Shown piece by piece: positions 54,651 to 63,840 of a stretch of DNA of 64,000 nucleotides. Position 1 is the first letter of the stretch. The number at the start of each line of letters is the position of its first letter. Origin of the DNA: Hymenobacter sp. J193 (GTDB taxonomy: Bacteria > Bacteroidota > Bacteroidia > Cytophagales > Hymenobacteraceae); NCBI RefSeq assembly GCF_024700075.1, contig NZ_JAJONE010000001.1, positions 4,801,855-4,865,854 on the forward strand, in the 5' to 3' direction. The translations under genes and the position numbers were made by a program. The notes under the pieces were generated by a model that was given only the letters and a program-made list of their open reading frames with translations, searched no databases and was not told the origin of the DNA.

Positions 54651-55247
54651 CTACTTCAACTCTTCACTGCCGCCTTTCCCACCCGTCGTCACCAGCTTGC
54701 GGGCTTGCGCATAGCCTTCGTACAGCGGGCGGTTGAGCAGCTTGAAGGCTTTCATGTCGGCATCGAGCTGGCGCACTTCGTCCATGAGGGCGGCGAGCAG
54801 GTCTTCGAGGGCGGCCCCGGCTACTACCCGCTCGTTGATGGTGTGGCGGGTGGCGGGCTGGGCTTGCTGGAAGGCCGTGAGGGCGTCGCGCAGGGGCTTG
54901 AGGGCCGTGGCAGTGAGGCCCTGCTTGGAAAGCAGGGGCGCTACGTCGGCGCGGGCGGCGCTGTCGAGGATGGCCTTCACTACCCCCGCAAAGGCCAGGG
55001 GGCGGAGCTTGCGCAGCTGCTTGCTGCTGAGCGTGGCCGAGGCCAGCAGGTCGTTGTCGGGCAGGCGGGTGGCAATGCGGCTGAGCGGGCCCAGCAGAGC
55101 CGGCAGCAGCTCCAGCAACTCATTTTTTGCCTTTTTGGCGGCGTCCGTCAGGTTTTGGGTGCGCTTGGCGGTGCCGCCCCGCGCCCCGGCCACCTGGGCG
55201 TAGCGGGTGGTAACTTCAGTGGCCTGGGCGGCGGCGGATTCGCTCAC
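54651..55247 (-). CDS. Helical hypothetical protein, paralogue of the window's first gene
   Basis: 198 residues from a GTG at 55247. Almost wholly helical, rich in Ala, Leu, Arg and Lys, no signal peptide. SKQGLTATALKPL and RVVAGAALEDLLAALMDEV match the pattern of the protein at 1-579, and a decayed third copy lies at 56411-56500. Five in-frame codons upstream (QNPALA) before a TAG look coding-like, so the true start may have been lost by a small change. Function unknown. Confidence 0.7.
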   Translation of the reverse strand: MSESAAAQATEVTTRYAQVAGARGGTAKRTQNLTDAAKKAKNELLELLPALLGPLSRIATRLPDNDLLASATLSSKQLRKLRPLAFAGVVKAILDSAARADVAPLLSKQGLTATALKPLRDALTAFQQAQPATRHTINERVVAGAALEDLLAALMDEVRQLDADMKAFKLLNRPLYEGYAQARKLVTTGGKGGSEELK

Positions 55248-55405
55248 GGCCAGGGCCGGGTTCTGCTACGCGCCCCTATACGTTTCGGCAACGGCGGCGG
55301 GACGCTGGAGCGCGGGCCTATAGGCTGGGAGCTAAGGCTTTTCTCCTACCTTGGGGAGCGTCATCCGGCGTCCGCCAGCCGGGCATCACCTTAGCTACCT
55401 ACCCC

Positions 55406-56408
55406 ATGAAGGCATTTGTACTAACGCGTTACGGCAACAACCAGGAGATACAGGCGGCCGACATGCCGGAGCCGCTCGTCAACGCGGAGGATGTGCTGAT
55501 TCAGGTCAAAGCAGCCAGCGTCAATCCGGTGGATTTCAAAATTCGGGACGGGCAGCTCAAACAAGTGCTGCCGCTGCGCTTCCCCCCACATTCTGGGCAA
55601 CGACGTGGCCGGCGTAGTGACGCGGGTTGGGGCGAAGGTGACGCAGTTTAAGCCCGGCGACGAGGTATACGCCCGCGTCGACACAGACCGCATGGGCGCT
55701 TTTGCCGAATACGTGGCCGTAAAAGAGGCCGCCGTGGCCCCCAAACCTGCCAGCCACACTATGGAAGAGGCTGCGTCCCTGCCGCTGGTGGCCCTCACGG
55801 CCTGGCAAACACTGCGCGACGTGGGCCAGCTGCAACCCGGGCAACGGGTGCTCATTCACGCCGGCTCGGGCGGCGTAGGCACGGTAGCCATTCAGCTGGC
55901 GAAGCACTGGGGGGCTTTCGTGGCTACCACCACGAGCACCGCCAACGTGGAGTGGGTACAGCAGCTGGGCGCCGACCGGGTTATCGACTACAAAAAGGAG
56001 GCATTTGAAAATGTGCTGGAGGGCTACGACCTCGTGCTCGACACGCTGGGCGGGGAAGCCCTGGATAAGTCTTTCCAGGTGTTGAAAGCCGGCGGCAAAG
56101 TCGTGTCCGTGGCCGGGCCGCCCGACCCACAGTTTGCCAAAGACCAGGGCATGAACTGGCTGTTGCAGCAGGTGATGGGGGTGCTCAGCTTCCGCGTCCG
56201 TCGGCTCGCCAAAAAGCACCAGGCCAGCTATTCCTTCTTTCTTATGCACCCCAGCGGCGCGCAGCTGCGCGAGCTTGGTGCGCTGCTGGACGCCAGCATC
56301 ATGCGCCCGGTGGTAGACCGCACATTCCCGTTTGAAGCTACTAAAGAGGCGCTGGACTACCTGGAAACCGGCCGAGCCAAGGGCAAAGTGGTGATTACGC
56401 TGAGCTGA
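55406..56408 (+). CDS. NADP-dependent zinc-independent oxidoreductase (MDR), +1 frameshift
   Basis: Quinone-oxidoreductase-like MDR protein: MKAFVLTRYGNNQEI start, SVNPVDFKIRDGQLK, then the frame breaks at six C (55582-55587). With five C it would read LRFPHILGNDVAGVV and continue as GDEVYARVDTDRMGAFAEY, the cofactor motif HAGSGGVGTVAIQLAK, and a C-terminal LETGRAKGKVVITLS. No zinc ligands. It would reduce quinones or enals with NADPH. One extra C in a homopolymer suggests sequencing error, but gene loss is possible. Confidence 0.85.
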
Positions 56409-56410
56409 AT

Positions 56411-56500
56411 AGTCCGCCTATGTCGGCATCAGGCTGGCGCATCTCATCCATGAGAGCGAAGAGCAGGTCATTGCGGGCCTTGCCGCCCGAGTCGCGCCAG
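56411..56500 (-). pseudogene. Remnant of the helical hypothetical family
   Basis: On the minus strand this reads NDLLFALMDEMRQPDADI, very like EDLLAALMDEVRQLDADM of the 54651-55247 protein; nucleotides 56420-56475 also match 54753-54810 closely. No start or remaining domain is present, so it is a fragment of a duplicated copy. Just downstream, 56509-56544 holds two 18-bp tandem units (AACCAGAAGGAGACACAT type). Confidence 0.65.
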
Positions 56501-56607
56501 ACACCGCTAACCAGAAGGAGACACATAACCGGAAGGAGACACAGGCTAGGGGATTATACCTTGATTTTATCTATAGTTTTGGGGTATCAGAACCTATCAT
56601 CTCCCCT

Positions 56608-57559
56608 ATGCGCCTTACTCGCTCGTTTGCCTGGTCTCTTCTTCCGTTCACGGTGCTGCTGGCGGCCGCGGGCTACAGCTCGAACCTACTGCTCCCTCCG
56701 ACCCGGTGCCTGCTTTCACCCAGGGCGTTATTACCACCCGGGTATCGTTGCCCGGCAACCCGTATGATAAGCTGCTCAGCCAAGTAGATCCGGCCAAGGG
56801 CAACATCCAGGCGCAGCTGCAGCAGCTGGCCGGGCGCCTCACGGCGGCGGAGCAACAGCAGCTGCTAGCCGCGGCGGCCAACCTCAGCCCGGCTATGACC
56901 ATTGGAGCCATGCTGCTGCCGCGCAAGGGCACCATCTACTGCCGGGGCAAGGAAGCCCGCGCCACCACCGATGCTCTCACCTACCATCTCGAAAACTATT
57001 TCAACCTCGCCACCAACAAAGGCTTGCTGCGGATGGCTTCGCAGTCGACGCCCCAGAACGTAAACTACACCTACGATGCCGCCTCAGTGGAAAAAACCTG
57101 GCAGAGCATTGTCGTGACGGATGTGGACTACACCCTACGCACCACCCCCGAGACGGTGCTGGTAGCGGGCTACCCCAGCCAGAAAACAACGTACACGCTC
57201 AAGCCCGGCGCCGAAGGAGCCAAGCCGGATGGTCCCGGTCAGTTGGCGAGCAAGCCCGTAGCCCTGGATGTGTGGACTTCCCCCAGATTCCGCAGAGCCT
57301 GAATTTTGCCCACCCGGTGTACGTCAACCAGGCCCACGGCATCACCCGGCTGGTGGTGTACTTCGATAAGGAGCGCAAGCAGCAGCTGCGGTATGAGTTT
57401 GCCACGGTGCAGGTCCGGCCCGTCACCGACCAGGAGCTGAAAGTAGCTACCACGGCGCCCGTTCTCGATTATGCCAAAGACGCTATGCAGATTGGCGTGC
57501 AAGCCATGGCACTCATGTTCGGGGGCGGCCCCAAAGCACCGGCTGATACCGAGGAGTAG
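56608..57559 (+). pseudogene. Lipoprotein-like hypothetical gene with two frameshifts
   Basis: ATG 56608 begins MRLTRSFAWSLLPFTVLLAA, a signal peptide whose expected lipobox Cys codon reads TAC (Tyr). The frame then breaks near 56677 (one base missing) and again near 57270 (one base missing). Read through, the product has GVITTRVSLPGNPYDKLLSQVD, in part NPYDKLLSQVDPAKG, a block of beta strands and VYVNQAHGITRLVVYFDKER, ending in DTEE. It loosely resembles DUF4412-type secreted proteins. Either a decayed gene or a poorly resolved stretch of sequence. Confidence 0.6.
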
Positions 57560-57648
57560 CCCAGTCTTTGCGCACGGCTTGAAACCGGTGGACGGATGCT
57601 TACTTTGCGCCGCCCTACCGCACCGACTTCCTTACCTCTCTCTCTGCA

Positions 57649-58719
57649 ATGGCGCACTCCGCCCATAAGCTACCCTCCTGCGCCAATTGCGGCCACGATT
57701 TCAAGGCCGCCGAAAACTACTGCCCCGACTGCGGCCAGCAAAACCATCCGCTCGACCTCTCCTTCGGGCACGTAGCCGAGGAAGTGCTCGAAGGTCTTTT
57801 CCACTTCGACGGCAAGGTATTTCGCACCCTGCGGCAGCTGCTGTTTAAGCCGGGCGCCCTCACGCGGCATTTCTGGGAAGGCAAGCGCGTGGCCTACGTG
57901 CCGCCCGTGCGGCTGTATGTGTTCATTAGCTTCGTGTTTTTCCTGCTGCTCTCGGTGGCCATGCACGCCCCGGAGCACGGCGAAGCGCGCACCATGGGCC
58001 AACGGATCCGGCAGGCCAGCATCCAGTTCCGGGCCGACTCTATCCGCCTGGCAGGCAAGCTGTCCACCGCCGATTCGGCCCAGGTGAAGCGGGTGCTGCG
58101 CAACAGTCAGCACGTGTCGGTGCTCAACGGTATTGTGAATACGGATGTGAACAGCGACACCCTGGACTACCGCCGGTGGAACGGCGTGCTCTACACCCCG
58201 CAGGAGTGGCGGGAGCTACCGGAGTATTCGTCGGCCCAGCTGGACGCCCTGCTCCGCCGCCACGGCCAGGAACCTTCGGCCTGGGCACGTTTTGCGGCGC
58301 GGCAGGGCCGGCAGATTATGCAGTCGTCGGAGCAGGATATTTCCCATCAGTTTGTACGCGGCATTTCCCTGATGATGTTCGTGCTCATGCCCGTGTTTGC
58401 CCTCCTGCTGAAGCTGCTGTACGTACGGCGGAAGCAGTACTACCTGGCTCACCTGATGTTTGCCATTCACGTGCACTGCTTTGCCTTCCTGCTCTTTTCA
58501 CTGACCATGGCGCTCAGCTTGTTTGCGCACTTGCCTTCCGAGATTGTGCTGGTGGTGCTGCCCCTGCTAGCCCTGTACCTGGCCCTGGCCCTGCACCGAA
58601 CCTACCAGCAGAACTGGCTGAAAACGGCGGTCAAATTCGTTTTCCTGCTCGGCCTCTACACCCTTATTATTGGCGCCGGGCTGGTGGGCGCGCTGGGGTT
58701 GAGCATGGTGCTGGTGTAG
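57649..58719 (+). CDS. DUF3667 zinc-ribbon membrane protein
   Basis: 356 residues. An N-terminal zinc ribbon (CANCGHDFKAAENYCPDCG, Cys at about 9, 12, 23, 26) is followed by the conserved LSFGHVAEEVLEGLFHFDGKVFRTLRQLLFKPG (in part DGKVFRTLRQLLFKPG) and YVPPVRLYVFISFVFFLL, then a soluble loop and four C-terminal membrane helices. DUF3667 is common in Bacteroidota; its role is unknown. A TTG-N18-TTACTTTG promoter candidate lies at 57579-57607, and a 16-bp terminator follows. Confidence 0.9.
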   Translation: MAHSAHKLPSCANCGHDFKAAENYCPDCGQQNHPLDLSFGHVAEEVLEGLFHFDGKVFRTLRQLLFKPGALTRHFWEGKRVAYVPPVRLYVFISFVFFLLLSVAMHAPEHGEARTMGQRIRQASIQFRADSIRLAGKLSTADSAQVKRVLRNSQHVSVLNGIVNTDVNSDTLDYRRWNGVLYTPQEWRELPEYSSAQLDALLRRHGQEPSAWARFAARQGRQIMQSSEQDISHQFVRGISLMMFVLMPVFALLLKLLYVRRKQYYLAHLMFAIHVHCFAFLLFSLTMALSLFAHLPSEIVLVVLPLLALYLALALHRTYQQNWLKTAVKFVFLLGLYTLIIGAGLVGALGLSMVLV

Positions 58720-58773
58720 CGCGGCTGACGGGGCTGTAACAGCCCCCGGTTACCAGCAACGCTGCCGCTGAAC

Positions 58774-58819
58774 ATGCGAACCGGGCCACCTCTCTCGCGG
58801 GAAGTGGCCCGGTTCGCAT
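58774..58819 (+). terminator. Terminator-type hairpin, 16-bp perfect stem
   Basis: Arms ATGCGAACCGGGCCAC / GTGGCCCGGTTCGCAT (58774-58789 / 58804-58819) with a 14-nt loop, 54 bp after the DUF3667 stop. No long T-run. Confidence 0.75.
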
Positions 58820-58876
58820 CTGCCAATTCTATCCGGCTTGTTATTTCATTGCTTCACTCCAGCCTTTCCTGACTGC

Positions 58877-59331
58877 ATGCTACCCGATACCCTCCGCCTG
58901 CTTTTCCGTCGCGACCTGAACCGGGTACTACAGGAACTCACCCAGTACCGGGACGAAGAAACCATCTGGCACGTCGAAAAGGGTATTGCCAACTCGGCCG
59001 GAAACCTCAGCCTGCACCTCGTCGGCAACCTACGAACCTATATCGGGGCCGAATTGGGCGGCGTGGCGTACACCCGGCACCGGGGCTGGAATTCTCCCTT
59101 AAGAACGTACCTCGTCAGGAGCTGCTGGAGAAGGTGGCCGAAACGCGCGACATCGTGGATGCATCGTTGCGCACGCTAAGCCCTGAGGTGCTAACCCAGG
59201 AGTATCCCCTGCTGGTGTTCGAGCAGAAGACCTCCACCGAATACCTGCTGGTTCATCTGACCACGCACCTTGCCTATCATCTGGGCCAGATCAACTACCA
59301 CCGCCGCCTGCTCGACCTCACCGCGCCGTAG
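58877..59331 (+). CDS. DinB-family protein, -1 frameshift
   Basis: Starts at ATG 58877 (MLPDTLRLLFRRDLNRVLQEL). The frame breaks near 59083 (one base missing in CGGGG-CTGG); with it restored the product reads TRHRELEFSLKNVPRQEL and continues to LLVHLTTHLAYHLGQINYHRRLL. The His-rich motif HLxxHLAYHLGQ and an earlier His (SLHLVGNL) fit the metal-binding three-His site of DinB_2 four-helix proteins. Probably a thiol- or metal-dependent transferase; substrate unknown. Confidence 0.8.
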
Positions 59332-59473
59332 CCCGGCCGTCTCCGCCAACACCCCGCGCAGGGGGGCGTTCCGTCGCAAAACTGAGAGCCGCACCCGCTT
59401 TGTTGGAGTGGCTGCCACCTGGCTTCATCGAAAAGTCCAGCTCCTACTTCCCGCAATTGCCTAGCTTTACCCC

Positions 59474-61297
59474 ATGCGTACGGCTTTCACTTGGGGTAGA
59501 ATGCGGCTATTGGCTCTGCTAGTAGGGCTAGCGGCGTGCTCCTCCCCCGACCAGTCAGCCGAAGTATCCACTCAAGACCAGGACGTGCGCGTGCGCTATA
59601 CGGCCCGACGCGTGGTGCTGCCCCAGGAGCCTCAGCGGGCCCGCCTCCTCGACCGGAACGACTCCGTGCTGGTAGCCACCCGCCTGCAGTTTCTGCTGCA
59701 GCTGCCGCGCCGCCCCCCGCTCGATACGCTGAAGCTGGGTTTGCTGCTAGGCTGGGACTCCACCACCGTGCGCCGCCGTATACGGGAGGCCCTGCCCTAT
59801 ACCGGGGCCCGCCCCAGCAATGGGGTGCAGCTCCGCCTCACTGCTGCCGAGGTGGCCCGGGTGCGCCAGGACAGCGCCGCCTGGCCCATGCTCACGCTAA
59901 GTCAGCGCCGCCAGCGCGTGTATACCACCCCGGCGGGCGCCCCGGTACTGGGCTATACCTACGCCGAGGCCCAGCCCTTCCTGCGCCAGGCCCGGCGCAC
60001 CAGTCGCGGCCGCTTCTACCGCCTGCGCAACGGGGGACTGGAAACGTATTACAACGGCCTGCTCAACGGCCACCGCGGCTACCTGCATCCCTTAGTAGAT
60101 AAGCAGGGCCGCCAGCACGGCAGCTGGGCCAAAGACACCTTGTTCCAGCAGGGCCAGGACCTGCACCTCACCCTCGATGTGAAGCTGCAGGCCTACGCCG
60201 AAAAGCTGCTCGGGGGCCGCCGCGGCTACCTCGTGGCCCTCGACCCACGCACGGGCGAAATCCTGGCTTACGTGTCGGCCCCGGTGTACCCGGCCGCCAC
60301 CATCACCTCCCCCGACCAGGCCGGGGTACGGGCCGAGTTGCTGGAGCACGAGGACATGCCTTTGCTGAACCGCCCCGCCATGCTGGCCAACCCGCCCGGC
60401 TCGGTTTTCAAGCTGGTGAATGCCGCCATTGCCCTGCAGCTGGGCGCTATTCGCCCTGGCACCGGCTTCCGCTGCGACCAGTCGTTGGTGAGCTGCGTGC
60501 ACGACCACCCCAAAGCCAGCAGCCTCACCGCCGGCCTCAAGTACAGCTGCAACCCCTACTTCTACCAGGTGCTGCAGAACGTCATCAACCACGTGCCCGA
60601 CTCGCTGGTGCAGGATACCGTAGCGGCCCGCCACCTCAACCTGGCCCAGTGGCGCCGCTACGCCCGCTCCTTCGGCCTCGATTCGGTGCTGGGCGTGGAT
60701 GTGCCCCGCGAGGCGCCCGGCTTTCTGCCCACCCCCGCCTACTACGACAAAGCCCGCCGTACCCGCGCCTGGACCTACCGCTCCATCTACTCGCTTAGCA
60801 TCGGGCAAGGCGAAATCAACCTCACGGGCCTGCAGATGGCCAACATGGCCGCCATCATTGCCAACCGAGGCTGGTACTACCCGCCCCACCTGGTGCGCGG
60901 CATCGGAGCGGGCGGCCCGCTGGCTCGCTTCACCAGAAAGCACCGTACGCTCATCGACAGCACCAACTTCGCTGCCCTCATTCCTGGTATGATAGCCGTG
61001 ATGCAGCGCGGTGGCACCGCCGATGCCTCCAGTCTCGCCGACGTAGGCATCACGGTAGCGGGCAAAACCGGCACCGTGGAAAACGACGAGGGCGACGACC
61101 ACGCGGCCTTCGTTGGGTTTGCCCCCGCCGACCACCCCAAAATAGCTGTGGCCGTGTACCTCGAAAATGCCGGCTTCGGGGCCACCGCCGCCGCACCCTG
61201 CGCTGTGCTGGTCATGGAAAAGCACCTGCGCGGCTACATCGCACCCAAGCGCAAACGCTGGGAAAAGCGCATTATGAACCGGGCGCGGCAGGATTAG
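59474..61297 (+). CDS. Class B penicillin-binding protein (transpeptidase), lipoprotein-type
   Basis: 607 residues. Transpeptidase motifs are SxxK Ser310-Val-Phe-Lys313 in PPGSVFKLV, SxN Ser358-Cys-Asn360, and KTG at 531-533 in VAGKTGTVEN. The N-terminal part has the PBP dimerisation/pedestal layout (RLLDRNDSVLVAT; GLETYYNGLLNGHRG). Unusually, the N-terminus looks like a lipoprotein signal (LLALLVGLAAC, Cys22) and not an uncleaved membrane anchor. It is closest in layout to PBP2 (MrdA)-type elongation enzymes. Confidence 0.9.
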   Translation: MRTAFTWGRMRLLALLVGLAACSSPDQSAEVSTQDQDVRVRYTARRVVLPQEPQRARLLDRNDSVLVATRLQFLLQLPRRPPLDTLKLGLLLGWDSTTVRRRIREALPYTGARPSNGVQLRLTAAEVARVRQDSAAWPMLTLSQRRQRVYTTPAGAPVLGYTYAEAQPFLRQARRTSRGRFYRLRNGGLETYYNGLLNGHRGYLHPLVDKQGRQHGSWAKDTLFQQGQDLHLTLDVKLQAYAEKLLGGRRGYLVALDPRTGEILAYVSAPVYPAATITSPDQAGVRAELLEHEDMPLLNRPAMLANPPGSVFKLVNAAIALQLGAIRPGTGFRCDQSLVSCVHDHPKASSLTAGLKYSCNPYFYQVLQNVINHVPDSLVQDTVAARHLNLAQWRRYARSFGLDSVLGVDVPREAPGFLPTPAYYDKARRTRAWTYRSIYSLSIGQGEINLTGLQMANMAAIIANRGWYYPPHLVRGIGAGGPLARFTRKHRTLIDSTNFAALIPGMIAVMQRGGTADASSLADVGITVAGKTGTVENDEGDDHAAFVGFAPADHPKIAVAVYLENAGFGATAAAPCAVLVMEKHLRGYIAPKRKRWEKRIMNRARQD

Positions 61298-61441
61298 TCT
61301 ATAGTGCAAAAGGTCTAGCTGGCACCCCGGCACGAAGCTACCGGCGCAGAGACGCATCCTATACAGTTCGCCCTGCATTCATCTTTGGGTGTTACTGGTC
61401 TTGGCTTTACAAATACCACCGGCCCCGTGTATTTTCGCCCT

Positions 61442-62564
61442 ATGAAACGCAGCATTTGGCTTACTATCGTGGCGCTGCTGCTGGCGGGAGCCGTGCAAGC
61501 GCAGTCGTTGGCGGGAATATGGCGGGGCGTGGAAACCGATACCGGTGAAGGCCAACAGGTATGGCCGACAGTGTTGCGGCTCCAGAAAAGCAGCGGCAAC
61601 GGCTTGTTCGGCATTCTCTACCAGGAAGTGGGCGGGCAGGCGGGCACGTCTGTCACTTTTCAGATTCAGGGCACGCCCACGGCCAAAGGGTTTCTGCTGA
61701 AGCACGTGCGCAAGCTCGATGAAACCGGCAGCACGCCTTTCACTTACTGGTGCGACGGCGCCATCACCTTCTCCTACGACCCGGCCCAGGAAAAGCTCAC
61801 CGGTCAGGCCACCTACCGCCCCGTCGGTGACTGCGACGTGGGCGTCTTTACCCTGTACCGGGTTAAGCTGAAATCGGCGGCGAAAGTCGCGGCCGGGGTC
61901 GAAACCACTATCCGAGTATCAGGCCGCAGTGTGCGCTGGTATGCGGACCCCGAGCTGCAGAAACCCGTGGCGACGGGCAATACGTACCGCACCCGGCTCC
62001 AGCAAAACCACCACGTACTACCTCACCCAAGGCTATTACCCCAGCCGGGAAAGCGCCGTAGTGCCCATTACGGTTCAGGTGGCGGGCAGCCCGCCCGCGC
62101 CCCGGCCCTCCGCCCGTAGCTGCCCGGCCCACCCCCGCCCTGCCGCCGCTGGATACGGCCAGACGTACCTCCATTCTGCCGCCGCTCGATACCGCCCGCA
62201 CCGCGGCTCAGATACCCTGCCCCAGGTGCTTTCTCCGACGCCCGTGGTGCTACCCACCGTGTTGTTTCGCCTGGGCACGGCCGAGCTGCTGCCCGAAGGG
62301 CTACCGGCCCCTCAACGCCCTGGCCTCGGAGCTGAAAGCCCGCCCGACGTTGCGGCTGCGCATTGCGGGCCACACCGACCGCGTGGGCGAGCCGCAGAAA
62401 AACCAGCTGCTCTCAGAGCAGCGGGCCAAGCGGTGAAAAGCTACCTCATAAGTGCCGGCGTAGCGGCCGAGCGCCTCAGCACCATCGGCTACGGCGACAC
62501 CCGCCCGCTCTATGCTTCCCCCGATGCCCGCAACCGCCGGGTGGAGGTAGAGCAGGTTCCATAG
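61442..62564 (+). pseudogene. OmpA-family gene with several frameshifts
   Basis: ATG 61442 starts MKRSIWLTIVALLLAGAVQA, a good signal peptide, then a beta-rich domain (LAGIWRGVETDTG, ATYRPVGDCDVGVFTLYR). The frame then shifts at least near 61990 (extra C), around 62110-62215, near 62297 (extra G) and near 62430 (missing G). Corrected, the end is an OmpA domain: VLFRLGTAELLPEG, LNALASELKARPTLRLRIAGHTDRVGEP, cited as RLRIAGHTDRVGEPQKNQLL, and VAAERLSTIGYGDTRPL. Too many lesions for one read error, but most are single-base. Confidence 0.75.
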
Positions 62565-62681
62565 CCTGCCGGAAGTGGGCTGTTCCTGCCCGTATTGGGT
62601 TTTGCATTAATCAGGATTTATTTATCAGTACGACCCCGAAATTAAGTATGCTTGCATAACATATTTTCAAACATTGCGTAG

Positions 62682-62689
62682 TATCTTTG
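62682..62689 (+). promoter_or_regulatory. -7 promoter box for the small gene at 62730
   Basis: TATCTTTG matches TAnnTTTG exactly, 41 nt before the ATG, in an AT-rich leader. No good -33 TTG at the usual spacing. Confidence 0.5.
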
Positions 62690-62729
62690 CAGTCAACAAA
62701 CTGATTTGCTTCATCCTACCTTATTTACC

Positions 62730-62882
62730 ATGAAAAAGAGCACTGCTGCCGTTTCTTCGCTGTTGCTGCTGGGGGGCCTTGGGTCGCTGAGCCTGCTGGC
62801 CGCCCATGTGCGCGACCTGAACCTGTTTTTGACCTGCGCGACGAGGAAGAGCTTCACTTCTGCTAAGCACTTTTTCGGTTGA
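62730..62882 (+). CDS. Small exported peptide, possibly frameshifted
   Basis: 50 codons as written: MKKSTAAVSSLLLLGGLGSL, a signal-like start, then HVRDLNLFLTCATRK. Adding one T to the run at 62825-62829 would change the end to NLFFDLRDEEELHFC followed by a stop, a more natural acidic tail. A -7 box precedes it and a terminator follows, which supports a real transcript. Function unknown. Confidence 0.5.
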   Translation: MKKSTAAVSSLLLLGGLGSLSLLAAHVRDLNLFLTCATRKSFTSAKHFFG

Positions 62883-62888
62883 ATACCG

Positions 62889-62915
62889 CAAACCCTCGCC
62901 TTCGGGCGGGGTTTG
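62889..62915 (+). terminator. Intrinsic terminator
   Basis: CAAACCCTCGCC / GGCGGGGTTTG (62889-62900 / 62905-62915, one bulge), loop TTCG, followed by TTGCG. Confidence 0.7.
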
Positions 62916-63020
62916 TTGCGTTCGGGGGCAAGCAAACCCGGCTTCGCTTTCAGCTACTTACCCCTGACGCCCGAAAAAACCGTATCTATTCCGACCGGTT
63001 TTCGGTACTTCACCGCCAGG

Positions 63021-63756
63021 AAGCTCACGCGGAGCTTGCCGTTTATATTCTTTTCTATCGGGGCACGGCCGGCCGGCAAACCGCAGGCGGCCACGTGTCC
63101 GCAAACCATTGATTCTATGGACCTGACCGGCCAGAAAGAGTAAACCGTCAGCTCTACATCATCGGGCGTATTATGGCCCGCAACTTCGCAGAGCAGGGCC
63201 TCGACCTGGACATCGACGTGCTGGCTGCCAGTATGAAGGGTGCCCTGGCCGGCCAACCCAGCCAGCTCAGCCCTGAGCAAATTCAGGCCGCCATGCAGCA
63301 GCTACAGGCCCAGTTTGGCGGCGGCGAAGAAAGAGGAAGAAGACCACCAAGACCCACTGCCATGCAAAACAACAAAGCCGAAGGCGAAGCCTTCCTCGCC
63401 GAAAAACCAGAACAAGCCGGGCATCACCACCTGACCAGCGGCCTGCAGTACAGAGTGCTGACTGAGGGCGCGGGCGAGAAACCCGGCCCCCGCTCTGAAG
63501 TGACCACGCACTAGCACGGCACGCTCATCAACGGCCGCGTGTTCGACTCCTCGTATCAGCGTGGGCAGCCGGCCACGTTCGGCGTGAACCAGGTAATTGC
63601 GGGCTGGACCGAAAGCAACAGCTGATGCCGAAGGCTCGAAGTGGCGCCTGTACATTCCTCGGATCTGGCCTACGGCAAGCGCAGCCCGGCCGCGACACAT
63701 CGGCCCCGACTCCTGCACTCATCTTCGACGTAGAGCTGCTGAAAGTAAACAACTAA
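63021..63756 (+). pseudogene. FKBP-type peptidyl-prolyl isomerase, decayed
   Basis: Pieces in three frames assemble into an FkpA/FklB-like protein: a signal-like start (KLTRSLPFIFF, no start codon left), IIGRIMARNFAEQGLDLDIDV, in part ARNFAEQGLDLDIDVLA, LTSGLQYRVLTEGAGEKPG, then an in-frame TAG at 63512 where THYHG is expected, [28 protein letters not shown], in part [16 protein letters not shown], and a final LIFDVELLKVNN. Lesions include loss of the start, a premature stop near 63134, compensating +A/-C near 63400-63435, and changes near 63612. It should have been an envelope foldase. Confidence 0.8.
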
Positions 63757-63840
63757 TGTATTCGGCCCCGGTTGGCTCAGGCGGCACTCCGCCACGCTGG
63801 ACAACGACCAGCACTGCCCAGCCGGGGCCTATACGTGCTT

